Assembly: GCA_021838445.1 (NCBI GenBank)
Contig: JAKCDU010000005.1
Span: 1 to 64,000, forward strand
Length of the DNA: 64,000 bases
Source: Actinomycetes bacterium
GTDB lineage: Bacteria; Actinomycetota; Acidimicrobiia; Acidimicrobiales; Palsa-688
Reading direction: 5' to 3'
Shown: positions 8,676 to 17,682 of the stretch, one piece after another
Layout of the letters: every line of letters starts with the position of its first letter
Position numbering within the stretch: position 1 is the first letter of the stretch
Program-made: the position numbers and the translations under genes
The notes under the pieces: generated by a model
Seen by the model: only the letters and a program-made list of their open reading frames with translations
Told to the model about the DNA's origin: nothing
Database searches by the model: none

Positions 8676-9590
8676 ATGAGCGATATCGGATACGACGGCA
8701 AGGTAGCGATCGTCACGGGAGCCGGCGGCGGCCTGGGCCGTCAGCATGCCCTGCTCCTCGCGTCCCGCGGGGCGCGTGTCGTGGTCAACGACCTGGGCGG
8801 CTCGGTCAGCGGGGAAGGAGCCGATCTGGGCCCGGCCGACAAGGTGGTCGAGGAGATCCGGGCGGCCGGCGGCGAGGCGGTTTCGGATGGCAACAGCGTG
8901 GCCACCCCCGAGGGCGGTCAGGCCATCGTCCAGACCGCCATCGACCACTTCGGCCAGATCGACATCGTGGTCAACAACGCCGGGATTCTCCGGGACAAGA
9001 CTTTCCACAACCTCACCCCTGAGCTGCTCAACCCGGTGCTCGACGTCCACCTGAAGGGTGCGTTCCACGTGACCCAACCGGCCTGGGTGAAGATGCGCGA
9101 GCAGGGCTACGGTCGGGTGATCAACACCGCGTCGCAGTCGGGCGTGCTCGGCAACTTCGGGCAGAGCAACTACGGGGCGGCCAAGATGGGCCTGGTCGGC
9201 TTGACCCGGGTCCTCGCCCTGGAGGGGGCCAAGTACAACATCAAGGTCAATGCCATCGCCCCTATCGCCCGCACCCGGATGACCGAGGACATCATGGGGG
9301 CCTTGGCCGACTCGCTCGACCCGGAACTGGTGTCGCCGGTCGTGGCCTGGTTGGCATCGGAGGACTGCTCGGTGACCGGTGAGGTCTTCACCGTGGCCGC
9401 CGGGCGCGTCGCCCGGTTCTTCGTCGGGATGACCAAGGGCTACTTCAACCCCCAACTGACCGTCGAGGACGTGCGCGACCACCTCGATCAGATCCGCGAC
9501 GAACAGGGCTACCTGGTCCCCACCAGCGCCAACGAGGAGAACGCCTTCCTCTTCTCCTTCCTCAAGGAGCAGTCCGGCCAGGCGGACTGA
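8676..9590 (+). CDS. SDR oxidoreductase, hydroxyacyl-CoA dehydrogenase (17-beta-HSD4-like) type
   Basis: A 304-residue classical short-chain dehydrogenase. The cofactor loop TGAGGGLG is at residues 14-21, NNAG is present, and the catalytic YxxxK is Y166-K170. The long NDLGGSVSGEG insert after strand 2 and the C-terminal extension match the dehydrogenase domain of multifunctional enzyme type 2, which oxidises D-3-hydroxyacyl-CoA in beta-oxidation. The substrate is therefore probably an acyl-CoA. A frame is open from 8628, but ATG 8676 precedes the conserved start. It stands alone, with 126 bp to the preceding gene. Confidence 0.85.
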   Translation: MSDIGYDGKVAIVTGAGGGLGRQHALLLASRGARVVVNDLGGSVSGEGADLGPADKVVEEIRAAGGEAVSDGNSVATPEGGQAIVQTAIDHFGQIDIVVNNAGILRDKTFHNLTPELLNPVLDVHLKGAFHVTQPAWVKMREQGYGRVINTASQSGVLGNFGQSNYGAAKMGLVGLTRVLALEGAKYNIKVNAIAPIARTRMTEDIMGALADSLDPELVSPVVAWLASEDCSVTGEVFTVAAGRVARFFVGMTKGYFNPQLTVEDVRDHLDQIRDEQGYLVPTSANEENAFLFSFLKEQSGQAD

Positions 9591-9642
9591 ACCCAGCGGA
9601 CCGAGCCCAGGTGGCTGAACCCAGCGTGCTCAGCCAGGCGTG

Positions 9643-10176
9643 CTAGCTCAGCCGGACCCGGTGGAGGAGGTCCCAGCGACCTCCCCCACCGACCATCACC
9701 CAAACCTCCTCGGCCCGGCAGCGCAGCGGGAGTTTCACCGCCACGTCGGCGGCTATCGGCACGAGCTCGACCCCGTCACTGGCGTGGGCCACCGTCATGT
9801 GGGGGATCACCTCGTCGAACTCGTCCTCCCAGGGAGGGGTCCCGAAGCGGTCGGCCAGCCGGTGGATCAGCGAGGTGAACAGTCCGGATGGTTCGGGCGC
9901 CAGCCACAGGACCCGGCGCCCGAACCATCCCACCCGGTCGAGCACGAAGTCGAAGGCGGGCACCTCGGCGAGCTCCTTGTCCAGCTCGGCCAGGTCGTCC
10001 GGCCCGATCTCGCCGGGTGGCAACCACGGCACCACGAGTGTCACATGGGCGGGCACTCCGGCCATGGCGACGGGATCGTGCTCCAGCCGCCAGCGGCCGA
10101 CCACCGAATCGGCCTTGGGGACCGGGATCAGCACGGCGCTCTGGCGGCGGCCGCTGCTGGTCCCGGGGCCGGTCAT
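9643..10176 (-). CDS. 2'-5' RNA ligase family protein (2H phosphoesterase)
   Basis: A 177-residue protein with both 2H signatures: HVTLVVP in the N-terminal lobe and HMTVAH in the C-terminal lobe. The family includes RNA 2',3'-cyclic phosphodiesterase (ThpR) and tRNA-half ligases. The fold and both His-x-Thr motifs are visible; the physiological substrate is not. It follows the LigC-type ligase gene with a 13-nt gap, so it is the last gene of a three-gene minus-strand operon. That nucleic-acid context fits a role in RNA or DNA end processing, but this is only inference. Confidence 0.8.
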   Translation of the reverse strand: MTGPGTSSGRRQSAVLIPVPKADSVVGRWRLEHDPVAMAGVPAHVTLVVPWLPPGEIGPDDLAELDKELAEVPAFDFVLDRVGWFGRRVLWLAPEPSGLFTSLIHRLADRFGTPPWEDEFDEVIPHMTVAHASDGVELVPIAADVAVKLPLRCRAEEVWVMVGGGGRWDLLHRVRLS

Positions 10177-10189
10177 AGAGAGGGATACC

Positions 10190-11248
10190 CTAGGCGTCGA
10201 AGACGTCGGAGAGAAGCGCCGGGACGGCCACTTCGAGCTGATCGTAGGTACAGCTCGCCGAGTCCCGGTCGGGCCGCCACCGCCGGAACCGGGCGGTGTG
10301 GCGGAGCCGGCGCCCCTGCAGGTGCTCGAAGGCCGCCTCGACCACCAGACGGGGGTCCAGCAACTCGAAGCTCAGGTCCTTGCCGGCATTCCAGCGGCTG
10401 CCGACCCCCGGCGCCTTCCCACCGTCGGCGACCATGAAACCGGCCCACTCGGCCCACGGGTGGTCCACCGGGTCCCGGTAGGGAGCGAGCTCCTCGACGA
10501 GCTGGCGACGCCGCTCGGTCGGGAACGAACCGATCACTCCCACATGCTGGAGTCGACCCTCCTCGTAGAGTCCGAGCATCAGCGAACCGACGACCGACCG
10601 GTCGGCGCTGTACCAGCGGAACCCGCCGACCACGAAATCGCCGGTCCGTTCGTGCTTCACCTTGATCATGGCCCTCTGGTCGGGGAGGTAGCGAAGCTCC
10701 CGGCCCTTGGCCACCACCCCGTCCAAACCGGCCCCTTCGAAGCGGTCGAACCAGGCCCGGGCGGTGTCCAGCTCGGCGGTGATCGGGGTGAGGTGCACCG
10801 GGGGCCGGGCGCCGCCCAGAACCGCCTCCAGGCGCTCCCGGCGGGCTGCGAAAGGCGATTCGCGCAGGTCTTCGCCTTCTACGGCGAGCAGGTCGAAGGC
10901 CACGAAGCTGGCGGGTGTGTCGCGTGCGAGCGTGGCCACCCGCGACGCCGCCGGGTGGATGCGCTGTGACAGCAGGTCGAAGTCCAGGCCGTCCGGTCCG
11001 GCCAGCACCACCTCCCCGTCGACCACACAGCGAGACGGGAACTCCCTACGCACGGCCTCCACGATGTCGGGGAAGTACCGGGTCAGAGGCTTGCCGTTGC
11101 GGCTGCCGAGCTCCACCTCGTCGCCGTCCCGGAACACCACACACCGGAACCCATCCCATTTCGGCTCGTACAGGTAGTCGCCGACGGGAAGCGCCTTGGC
11201 CGGCTTGGCCAGCATCGGCGCCACCGGTGGGCCAACGGGAAGGTCCAT
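10190..11248 (-). CDS. ATP-dependent DNA ligase (LigC type)
   Basis: A 352-residue ligase consisting of the adenylation domain followed by an OB-fold domain, with no polymerase or nuclease domain. The adenylated lysine is K30 in EPKWDGFR; DGEVVL (motif III) and IKVKHERTGDFVVGG (motif V) follow. The size and architecture match mycobacterial LigC, which seals nicks and acts in backup end joining or base excision repair. No Ku gene is adjacent. It sits 10 nt downstream of the malQ stop and 13 nt upstream of the 2H phosphoesterase. Confidence 0.88.
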   Translation of the reverse strand: MDLPVGPPVAPMLAKPAKALPVGDYLYEPKWDGFRCVVFRDGDEVELGSRNGKPLTRYFPDIVEAVRREFPSRCVVDGEVVLAGPDGLDFDLLSQRIHPAASRVATLARDTPASFVAFDLLAVEGEDLRESPFAARRERLEAVLGGARPPVHLTPITAELDTARAWFDRFEGAGLDGVVAKGRELRYLPDQRAMIKVKHERTGDFVVGGFRWYSADRSVVGSLMLGLYEEGRLQHVGVIGSFPTERRRQLVEELAPYRDPVDHPWAEWAGFMVADGGKAPGVGSRWNAGKDLSFELLDPRLVVEAAFEHLQGRRLRHTARFRRWRPDRDSASCTYDQLEVAVPALLSDVFDA

Positions 11249-11258
11249 CGTGGGAAAC

Positions 11259-13055
11259 CTAGCTGCCGGCCGGCCTCCCGAGAACCTCGGCGACCCTCCG
11301 GGCGAGCTCGGATCGCTCCAGGTCCTCGAGCGGCACGGGTAGGGCCAGGGACCAGTTGGGCCAGCTGTCGGTGGTGCCGGGCATGTTCGGTCGCTCCTCG
11401 ACGGCCAGCGCGTCGTCGAGGGTGGCGACGAGGAGGCTGCAGGGCGCCCGGGCCAGGTCGCGGTGGACCTCGACGATGACCTCGGCCGGATCGCTGCCGG
11501 GGGCCCGCTCGCGGAGGTGGTCCAGCAAGCGGGCCGACGACTCCTCGTTGGGGTCGGTACCGAGGTCGCGCTGGGCCTGCAGGTCGGAACCGCTCAGGAC
11601 CCCGGCCACGGTCGGCAGATCGTGGGTCGTCACCGCGCCCATGGCCGCCCCGGGCCACTGCTCGGTGGGCGCGTCCTCGAACCACCACACCCGGTAGGAC
11701 AGGATCTGACGCTCGGCCAGGTCGCGGCGGACCTCGTCCTGGACGGTGCCCAGGTCCTCGCCGATCACGTAGGCCCCGGCCCGGTGCGCTTCGAGGGTCA
11801 AAATGTTGAGCATGTCGTGGTGGGGGTAGGCGACATAGGTCCCCTCCCGGGGGTGGGCGCCGGGCGGGATCCAGAACAGCCGGAACAGCCCCATGACGTG
11901 GTCCACCCGCACCCCCGACCCGTGGGTCAGCGCGGCACGCAGAGCCTCGATCCACGGCGCGTAGCCACCGCCCCGCAGCCTCCACGGGTCGAAGGGGGGC
12001 AGGCCCCAGTCCTGGCCCCTCGTGTTGAACTCGTCGGGAGGGGCACCGACGCGCATCCCCCGGGCGAAGGCCTCGGGCCAGATCCACGTGTCGGGCCCGC
12101 TCGGGTCCACCCCGACCGCCAGGTCCACGACCAGGCCGAGAGTCTGGTCGGCGGCGCGGACCTGCTCGTCGGTAACCCACTGCAGCCAGGAGTGGAAGTC
12201 CCGGCGTTCCGGGTCGCAGGCGGCGTCGGCCGGCCATCTCGTCCGGTCGGCACCGTAGCGCTCGGCCAGGGCGCAGTAGGTCGAGAAGCGGTCCAGGGCG
12301 TCCCCCCGAGCCGACCGGAAGGTGGCCAACCGTTGGTCCCTCCGGGTCAGGGCGAAGAGCCGCTCGAGCGCCTCGGACTTCAGGTCCCAGACGCGGTCCC
12401 GGTCGATGACCCGTTGATCGTTGAGGGCCCGGCCGGCGGCGCCGAGGGCCTCGAGACCGCTCAACTGCCCGGCGCCGGGTACCTCGTCGACGGCGATGTA
12501 GATGGGGTCGAGGAAGCACCGGCTGCCGGGGTAGTACGGGCTGGGCTGGCGGGGCCGGCCGGGGGTGGCAGCGTGCAACGGGTTGATGAGGGTGAATCCC
12601 GCCCCGCTGCTCCGGGCCCACTCGTTGAGCCGGCGGAGGTCGGCCAGGTCGCCCATGCCCCAACTGCGGCGCGACCGGGTGGCGTACACCTGCGAGGAGA
12701 AACCCCACCGCCGGGTCGCCGGAGGCGCCGCCCGGCCGGGGCTCACCACGAGCGGGTGGGGCGGCCGGTCCCGGGGTTCGAACCTGTGGTAGCCGGGGGG
12801 CAGGTCGGCGGGAAGGGGACCAGCGACGGCCACCTCGGCACCGTCCTCGGTGACCACGCGCCCCGAACCTAGGTCGGGAAGCGGGTGGTCGAGCCGGACG
12901 GTCACCGCCTGCGGAGGAGGCGGATCACCGGGCCCGGCACCCATTCCGGCCAGGATGGCGTCCACCGTCTCGGGCGGCGCGGCGCGCCAGTCGCCGGCGT
13001 AGTCGTGGTAACCGAGGGCCACCCCCCAGGTCTCGGGTCGAACGTCGGCGGTCAC
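11259..13055 (-). CDS. malQ: 4-alpha-glucanotransferase (GH77)
   Basis: A 598-residue amylomaltase. The nucleophile region GVRVDHVMGLFRLFWIP, the acid/base region YVIGEDLGTV and TTHDLPTVAG are all intact, and the substrate loop YYPGSRCFLDPIYI is typical. The enzyme transfers maltooligosaccharide units in glycogen or maltose metabolism. It leads the operon malQ-ligC-2H phosphoesterase, a combination without an obvious functional link. It is divergent from a DUF72 gene with only 23 bp between the starts, so the promoters must overlap or sit inside coding sequence. Confidence 0.92.
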   Translation of the reverse strand: MTADVRPETWGVALGYHDYAGDWRAAPPETVDAILAGMGAGPGDPPPPQAVTVRLDHPLPDLGSGRVVTEDGAEVAVAGPLPADLPPGYHRFEPRDRPPHPLVVSPGRAAPPATRRWGFSSQVYATRSRRSWGMGDLADLRRLNEWARSSGAGFTLINPLHAATPGRPRQPSPYYPGSRCFLDPIYIAVDEVPGAGQLSGLEALGAAGRALNDQRVIDRDRVWDLKSEALERLFALTRRDQRLATFRSARGDALDRFSTYCALAERYGADRTRWPADAACDPERRDFHSWLQWVTDEQVRAADQTLGLVVDLAVGVDPSGPDTWIWPEAFARGMRVGAPPDEFNTRGQDWGLPPFDPWRLRGGGYAPWIEALRAALTHGSGVRVDHVMGLFRLFWIPPGAHPREGTYVAYPHHDMLNILTLEAHRAGAYVIGEDLGTVQDEVRRDLAERQILSYRVWWFEDAPTEQWPGAAMGAVTTHDLPTVAGVLSGSDLQAQRDLGTDPNEESSARLLDHLRERAPGSDPAEVIVEVHRDLARAPCSLLVATLDDALAVEERPNMPGTTDSWPNWSLALPVPLEDLERSELARRVAEVLGRPAGS

Positions 13056-13078
13056 AGCGCAGCCCTAGCCTGGGGCTC

Positions 13079-14020
13079 GTGCTCCACGTCCGCCACGACG
13101 ACGCGGCCCTCAGCGTCGGTGACTGCAGGGTTATGTTCGGGACCACCTCGTGGGCGGACAGGACTCTGGTGCAAGCGGGCACTTTCTACCCCCGCAAGAC
13201 CATGAACGCCCGGGACCGCCTGGCCTATTACGCCTCGCGCTTCCCGCTCAGCGAGATCTCCACCACCTACCGCTTCCCTCCCACCCCGCAGCTCGCCGCC
13301 CAGTGGGTGGACCGCTCCCCCGCCGGCTTCGTCTTCGACGTCCGGGTGTGGTCGCTGCTCAGCGGGGCACCCACCCTTCCCGATTCCCTCTGGCCCGACC
13401 TCCAGCCAGCTGTCGCCGTCCGCCATCGCGACGCCCGCCGGCTCTACGCCGGCCACCTCCCCGACGCGGTGGTGGACGAGTGCTGGGATCGCTTCCTTCA
13501 CGGCATCGAGCCGCTGCGCAGCAGCGGCCGGCTCGGCATGCTGATCCTGCAGTATCCGGGGTGGTTCTCCCCCCGGCCGGAGTCGTGGGCCGAACTGGCC
13601 CTGGTCAGTCGACGCCTCGCCGGCTACCGCGTGGCGGTCGAGCTCCGCAGCCCGAAGTGGCTGGCCGGCGACGCCGACGGAGCCCACGAATCGCAGATGG
13701 AATGGCTCGAGGACCACGGTCTGGCCTACGTATGCGTGGACGGCCCCGACGCCGGCCCCCGGGCCGGGTGCGGCATGGTGGCCGCCACTTCGGACGTGGC
13801 GGTCGTCCGCTTCATCGGGCGACGGCAGGTCGACGACGAGCCGTGGACGGCCCCCTACCGCTACAGCCGGTCCGAGCTCGGGACCTGGGTGGGCCGAATA
13901 CGCCAGCTGGCCTCGTCGTCGCAGGAGGTTCATGTCCTCATGGATAACTGTTGGGGTTCCGACGCGGTGGACAATGCTTTGGAGTTGGCCCGGTTAGTCG
14001 CGTCCGACCTGGACCACTGA
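13079..14020 (+). CDS. DUF72 domain protein
   Basis: A 313-residue TIM-barrel-like DUF72 protein. The N-terminal FGTTSWADRTL...GTFYP and the segment YASRFPLSEISTTYRFPP fit the family, which usually starts with a G-T-S-x-W motif and has a Y/F-A-x-x-F-x-x-V/I-E-x-N/S block. The function is unknown in general; a nuclease or DNA-repair role has been suggested for relatives. The start is uncertain: GTG 13079 or ATG 13133, the latter just before the conserved motif. The last 27 nt overlap the opposing NTF2-like gene. Confidence 0.8.
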   Translation: MLHVRHDDAALSVGDCRVMFGTTSWADRTLVQAGTFYPRKTMNARDRLAYYASRFPLSEISTTYRFPPTPQLAAQWVDRSPAGFVFDVRVWSLLSGAPTLPDSLWPDLQPAVAVRHRDARRLYAGHLPDAVVDECWDRFLHGIEPLRSSGRLGMLILQYPGWFSPRPESWAELALVSRRLAGYRVAVELRSPKWLAGDADGAHESQMEWLEDHGLAYVCVDGPDAGPRAGCGMVAATSDVAVVRFIGRRQVDDEPWTAPYRYSRSELGTWVGRIRQLASSSQEVHVLMDNCWGSDAVDNALELARLVASDLDH

Positions 14021-14380
14021 ACCGTGGTGGCCGACCATCCGCCACCGACCCTGGTGGCGGACGAACAGGTTGAGGGCGGCCACGGTGACGCCGCCTTGGT
14101 CGCCGAGCAGGTTCTCGTCGAGCGACACCCAAGCGGCGTCTCCGACCACCGTGGGCTTCTCCCGGGTCACCACGAACTGCAGCTGGGCTCCGTTCTGGAA
14201 CAGCGCGAAGAAAGACGAGGCCACCGCACCCCAGCCCTCCAGGGTGGCCCATCCCGGGTGGGTGCAGGTCACCCGCTCGGACCGCTCCCACAAGTCCGAC
14301 ATGGCGTCGAGGTCACGGGTCTCGAAAGCGTCGTAGTAGCTGCGGTTGACGGCCAGCACCGCCTGTTCGTCGTCCACCAC
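13994..14380 (-). CDS. SnoaL/NTF2-like nuclear transport factor 2 family protein
   Basis: A 128-residue single-domain cone-fold protein. It begins with a helical segment (VLAVNRSYYDAFETRDLDAMSDLW) and continues with the strands around VTCTHPGW, LEGWGAVASSFFALF and GRWRMVGHH, the usual DUF4440/SnoaL_3 pattern. Members bind small hydrophobic ligands or act as simple enzymes; no function can be assigned. Its 3' end overlaps the DUF72 gene by 27 nt tail to tail, so transcripts from the two genes would be complementary there. Confidence 0.8.
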   Translation of the reverse strand: MVDDEQAVLAVNRSYYDAFETRDLDAMSDLWERSERVTCTHPGWATLEGWGAVASSFFALFQNGAQLQFVVTREKPTVVGDAAWVSLDENLLGDQGGVTVAALNLFVRHQGRWRMVGHHGSVVQVGRD

Positions 14381-14419
14381 GCGAACCTATCTCCGTTGCA
14401 GTTGATCTAGCGTCGCCGG

Positions 14420-15325
14420 ATGGAGTCTGGCGAGATGAGAGTGACCGGAGCCGACGGTGTCGACCTCGTGGTCCACCATCTCGGAGGAGAAGGCCCCCCG
14501 GTCATGCTGGCCCACGCCACCGGCTTCCACGGCCGCTGCTGGGTACCGGTGGCCTCGATCCTGTCCCGCTCGTACACCGTCTGGGCCATCGACCAGCGGG
14601 GTCACGGCCGGTCGGGGAGGTCGCCCGACGGCCGCTACGACGACTGGGGCCGCTTCGCCGACGACCTCCTCGCCGCGGTCGACGCCGTCGGCGGTCCCGG
14701 CTGGCGGGCCGGTGGTCACTCCCTGGGGGGAGGCGTCAGCCTGCTCGCCGAGGCCCGCCGGCCCGGCACCTTCACGGCGATCTGCTGCTACGAGCCGGTC
14801 GTCATGCCCCCGCCCGAGCTGGTCGGGTCCGATCCGACGGGGCGGGGCCCCAGCCCGCTGGCCCAGCTGGCCCGAAAGCGGCGCCCGACCTTCGCGTCGC
14901 GCCGTGCCGCCGAGGCCAACTACCGGTCGAAGCCCCCGTTCTCGGCTTTCGATCCCGAAGCCCTCCGCTGCTACGTGGAGGACGGTCTGGTGGACCTGCC
15001 CGACGGCAGCGTCGGCCTGGCCTGCGCACGAGAGGACGAAGCGGCGGTCTTCGAGGGCGCCCCGCACAGCCCCACCTGGGACGAGCTGCCCGCGGTGCGG
15101 GCCCCGGTGGCGGTCATATCCGGCACCGACATGAGCGACCCGGTCGCCCGCTTCGCCCCGCTCATCGCCCGCCGGCTACCGAGAGGCGGCTACCGGGCCC
15201 TGGAGGGGCTCGACCACTTCGGGCCCATGACCCGGCCCCACCTGATCGGGGAGGTGATGGCCGCCGCGCTGGCCGGCGGGGACCCCCGCGGGCGGTCCAC
15301 CATCGCCGTCACATCCCCTAAGTAG
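14420..15325 (+). CDS. alpha/beta hydrolase
   Basis: A 301-residue alpha/beta-hydrolase. The nucleophile elbow is GHSLGG with S101; the oxyanion region is the AHATGFHG block, and a late LDHFGPM supplies the likely catalytic His. Esterases, haloperoxidase-like enzymes and epoxide hydrolases share this architecture, and the substrate is not evident. Start ATG 14420 has an alternative ATG 15 nt later. The PD-(D/E)XK nuclease gene begins 11 nt after its stop, so they probably share a transcript. Confidence 0.82.
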   Translation: MESGEMRVTGADGVDLVVHHLGGEGPPVMLAHATGFHGRCWVPVASILSRSYTVWAIDQRGHGRSGRSPDGRYDDWGRFADDLLAAVDAVGGPGWRAGGHSLGGGVSLLAEARRPGTFTAICCYEPVVMPPPELVGSDPTGRGPSPLAQLARKRRPTFASRRAAEANYRSKPPFSAFDPEALRCYVEDGLVDLPDGSVGLACAREDEAAVFEGAPHSPTWDELPAVRAPVAVISGTDMSDPVARFAPLIARRLPRGGYRALEGLDHFGPMTRPHLIGEVMAAALAGGDPRGRSTIAVTSPK

Positions 15326-15336
15326 CCTGATCGACG

Positions 15337-16167
15337 ATGGCCCTGCCGCTTCCGACCTCGCTGTCGCCTTCGAAGGTGTCCTCGTTCAAGGATTGCGCTC
15401 TGGCTTTCCGCCTCTCGGTCATCGATCGGCTGCCCGAGCCCCCCTCTCCGCACGCCGCCAAGGGCACGTTGGTGCACCGGGCCCTCCAGCTGCTCATGTG
15501 GGAGGAGGAGCCCGCCGACCGCACGGTCGACGCGGCGCGGGCCAAGCTGGAGCGGGCCGTGCCCGAGATACTCGACGGGGAGGAGTACCGGGCCCTGCCG
15601 TGGGAGCCCGGCCAGAAGGACGACTTCGTGGCCGACGCAGCGGTGCTCATCGAGAACTATTTCCGCCTGGAGGACCCAACCGCGGTCCGGGTCATCGGCA
15701 CCGAGCTACGGATGTCGGTGGACCTCGGATCGCTGCGCCTGTCGGGCATCATCGACCGCCTCGATCTCGACGCCGACGGCGGCCTGGTCGTCACCGACTA
15801 CAAGACGGGCCGGGCCCCGAGCGCCAACTTCGAGCAGTCCCGCCTCGGCGGCGTCCACTTCTACGCCTTCCTGTGCGAGCAGGTCCTCGGCCGGCGGCCG
15901 GTCAGGGTCCAGTTGCTGCACCTGCGTGAGCCTCTGGCCATCTCGACGGTGCCCTCGGACCAGTCGATCCGGGGCATGCGGCTACAGACCACGGCCATCT
16001 GGGCCGCCGTAGAGCAGGCCTGCGACCGCGAGGACTTCCGACCCAAGCCGGGACGCCTCTGCGATTACTGTGCCTACCACGACCTTTGCCCGGCCGTCGG
16101 CGGCGACCTGAGCCGCGTCGGCTACCGGGCCGGCCCCGCCGTCGTGGCCGTGCCGGTGGCCTCATGA
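15337..16167 (+). CDS. RecB-family PD-(D/E)XK nuclease with a probable 4Fe-4S cluster
   Basis: A 276-residue single-domain nuclease of the PDDEXK_1 (Cas4/AddB C-terminal) group. GIIDRLD and VVTDYKTG form the metal-binding core (D...DxK). Four cysteines are spaced as in AddB/Cas4 iron-staple proteins: C20 near the N-terminus and C242, C245, C251 near the C-terminus (CDYCAYHDLC). This predicts a 4Fe-4S cluster that ties the two ends together. No helicase, cas gene or repeat array is nearby. Such stand-alone actinobacterial copies are usually annotated as RecB family exonucleases; the biological role is not known. Confidence 0.85.
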   Translation: MALPLPTSLSPSKVSSFKDCALAFRLSVIDRLPEPPSPHAAKGTLVHRALQLLMWEEEPADRTVDAARAKLERAVPEILDGEEYRALPWEPGQKDDFVADAAVLIENYFRLEDPTAVRVIGTELRMSVDLGSLRLSGIIDRLDLDADGGLVVTDYKTGRAPSANFEQSRLGGVHFYAFLCEQVLGRRPVRVQLLHLREPLAISTVPSDQSIRGMRLQTTAIWAAVEQACDREDFRPKPGRLCDYCAYHDLCPAVGGDLSRVGYRAGPAVVAVPVAS

Positions 16168-16218
16168 GGTCGGCACCTCAGCCCCCTTCCCCCCGATTCT
16201 GAACCGGACACTCCACCA

Positions 16219-16881
16219 ATGAGCCGCCGCCCCAAGTTCCCGACGGTGCCGATCCCGGCCGCCTTCGACCCCCTCGATGCGGCGGTGGACCGGTGGTTCG
16301 AGTCGCACCTGCGTCACCGACGCAGCGTCGATGTGGTCATGTACGGGGCCAGCGCGGTCGGCGACCACGGCGTGGTGTGGTTGGGCCTGGCCGGCATACA
16401 GGCCCTGCGACGCCACCAGCGGGGCGAGACCTGGGCCCGGCCCTTCCTGCGCACGGCCATCGGGCTGGGCGTCGAGTCAGTGGTGGTCAACGGCCCGGTG
16501 AAGTTCCTGTTCCGCCGAACCCGGCCGCTCCACGAGGGGCCCCGACCACTGCACCTGCGCCAGCCGAGGACCAGCAGCTTCCCGAGCGGGCACGCCACCG
16601 CCGCCTTCTTCGGTGCCGCCCTGCTTCGCGACGACGACCCCTTGTGGCCCGTCTACTACGCGCTGGCGGTCATCGTCGCCACCAGCCGGGTGCACGTTCG
16701 CATTCACCACGCCTCCGACGTCATCGGAGGGGTCATCACCGGAATCGCCCTCGGCGAGCTCACCCGCCGCCTACTCCCTGTTGCGCCCCCCTCGGGGCCG
16801 GTCCCGCCCGAGCCGACGACCGCGGGCAGGGCGGAGACGCCGCCGGGGAGCGGCCACCCAGGAGCATCGGGGACGGAATGA
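16219..16881 (+). CDS. PAP2 family phosphatase
   Basis: A 220-residue PAP2 protein with all three motifs: KFLFRRTRP, PSGH (in SFPSGHATA) and SRVHVRIHHASD. The middle hydrophobic segments fit a membrane enzyme that dephosphorylates phosphatidate, undecaprenyl pyrophosphate or similar lipid phosphates. The C-terminal 35 residues are Pro/Glu/Gly-rich and not conserved. It follows the nuclease gene after 51 bp and precedes a DsbA-like gene by 28 bp, so the set from 14420 may form one transcription unit. Confidence 0.85.
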   Translation: MSRRPKFPTVPIPAAFDPLDAAVDRWFESHLRHRRSVDVVMYGASAVGDHGVVWLGLAGIQALRRHQRGETWARPFLRTAIGLGVESVVVNGPVKFLFRRTRPLHEGPRPLHLRQPRTSSFPSGHATAAFFGAALLRDDDPLWPVYYALAVIVATSRVHVRIHHASDVIGGVITGIALGELTRRLLPVAPPSGPVPPEPTTAGRAETPPGSGHPGASGTE

Positions 16882-16909
16882 CCGATCCCGTCGTCGGGTT
16901 GGCAAGGGT

Positions 16910-17512
16910 ATGACCCGAAGCTTCTCTGTCACGTGGGATTACCGCTGCCCGTTCGCCCGTATCGGTCACGAGCACATACTGGCGGGGCTGGCCGCGGGAG
17001 CCGACTGGGACGTTCGGTTCGCACCTTTCTCCTTGGACCAGGCCCACGTTTCCGAAGGCGGGACGTCGGTCTTCGACGAACCCGACCGCCACCCCGGCCT
17101 AATCGCCAACCTGGCCGGAGTCGCCGTCCGCGACTGCTGGCCCGATCAGTTCACCGCCGCCCACGGGGCCCTCTTCCACGCCCGCCACGCCGAGTCCCTC
17201 GACCTGCGTGACCGCAGCATCGTCGCCGAGGTGCTCAACGGGGCCGGTCTCGACGCTGGCGCCGTCCTGGCCGAGGTCGATTCGGGTCGACCCCTCGAGA
17301 CCCTCGAGCGGGAGCACACCGAAGCGGTCGAGCGCTGGCAGGTGTGGGGGGTGCCCACCTTCATCGTGGGTGAGAGCGCGGTGTTCGTGAGGCTGATGAA
17401 GGGACCCGATGGCGACCCCTCCCGTTCGGTGGCGGCCGTTGAGCGCATCTACGACCAGATCACCGGGTGGCCCGAACTGAACGAGTTCAAGCACACCTCC
17501 CTGTCCAACTGA
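16910..17512 (+). CDS. DsbA family (FrnE/HCCA isomerase-like) thioredoxin-fold protein
   Basis: A 200-residue thioredoxin-fold protein. It starts FSVTWDYRCPFARIGHEH, where DsbA-type proteins have CxxC; here only the first Cys is present (CPFA), as in 2-hydroxychromene-2-carboxylate isomerase-like and mycothiol-dependent members. The cis-Pro motif WGVPTFIVGE is present. A role in thiol transfer or glutathione/mycothiol-dependent isomerisation is possible. The ATG at 16910 directly precedes the conserved strand; a longer frame upstream is only the shadow of the PAP2 gene. Confidence 0.8.
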   Translation: MTRSFSVTWDYRCPFARIGHEHILAGLAAGADWDVRFAPFSLDQAHVSEGGTSVFDEPDRHPGLIANLAGVAVRDCWPDQFTAAHGALFHARHAESLDLRDRSIVAEVLNGAGLDAGAVLAEVDSGRPLETLEREHTEAVERWQVWGVPTFIVGESAVFVRLMKGPDGDPSRSVAAVERIYDQITGWPELNEFKHTSLSN

Positions 17513-17682
17513 GAAGCGGTCATGCACGCACTGCCGAGCGGGGAACGGCCACTCCGAGGCCAGCCGCACACGACTAGCCGGCGCCGTGGCCGTCAGCGGA
17601 TGGCCGTCCTCTCCTCCGCCGGTGCCGTGCTCACGACGGCGTCCGGGGTGGCGGCATCCTGACCGCTGACCTCGATCAGGGC

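Noticed and set aside
15337-16167. Cas4 of a CRISPR-Cas locus
   Set aside because: The Cys pattern fits Cas4-like nucleases in general, but no cas gene or array is present in the window.
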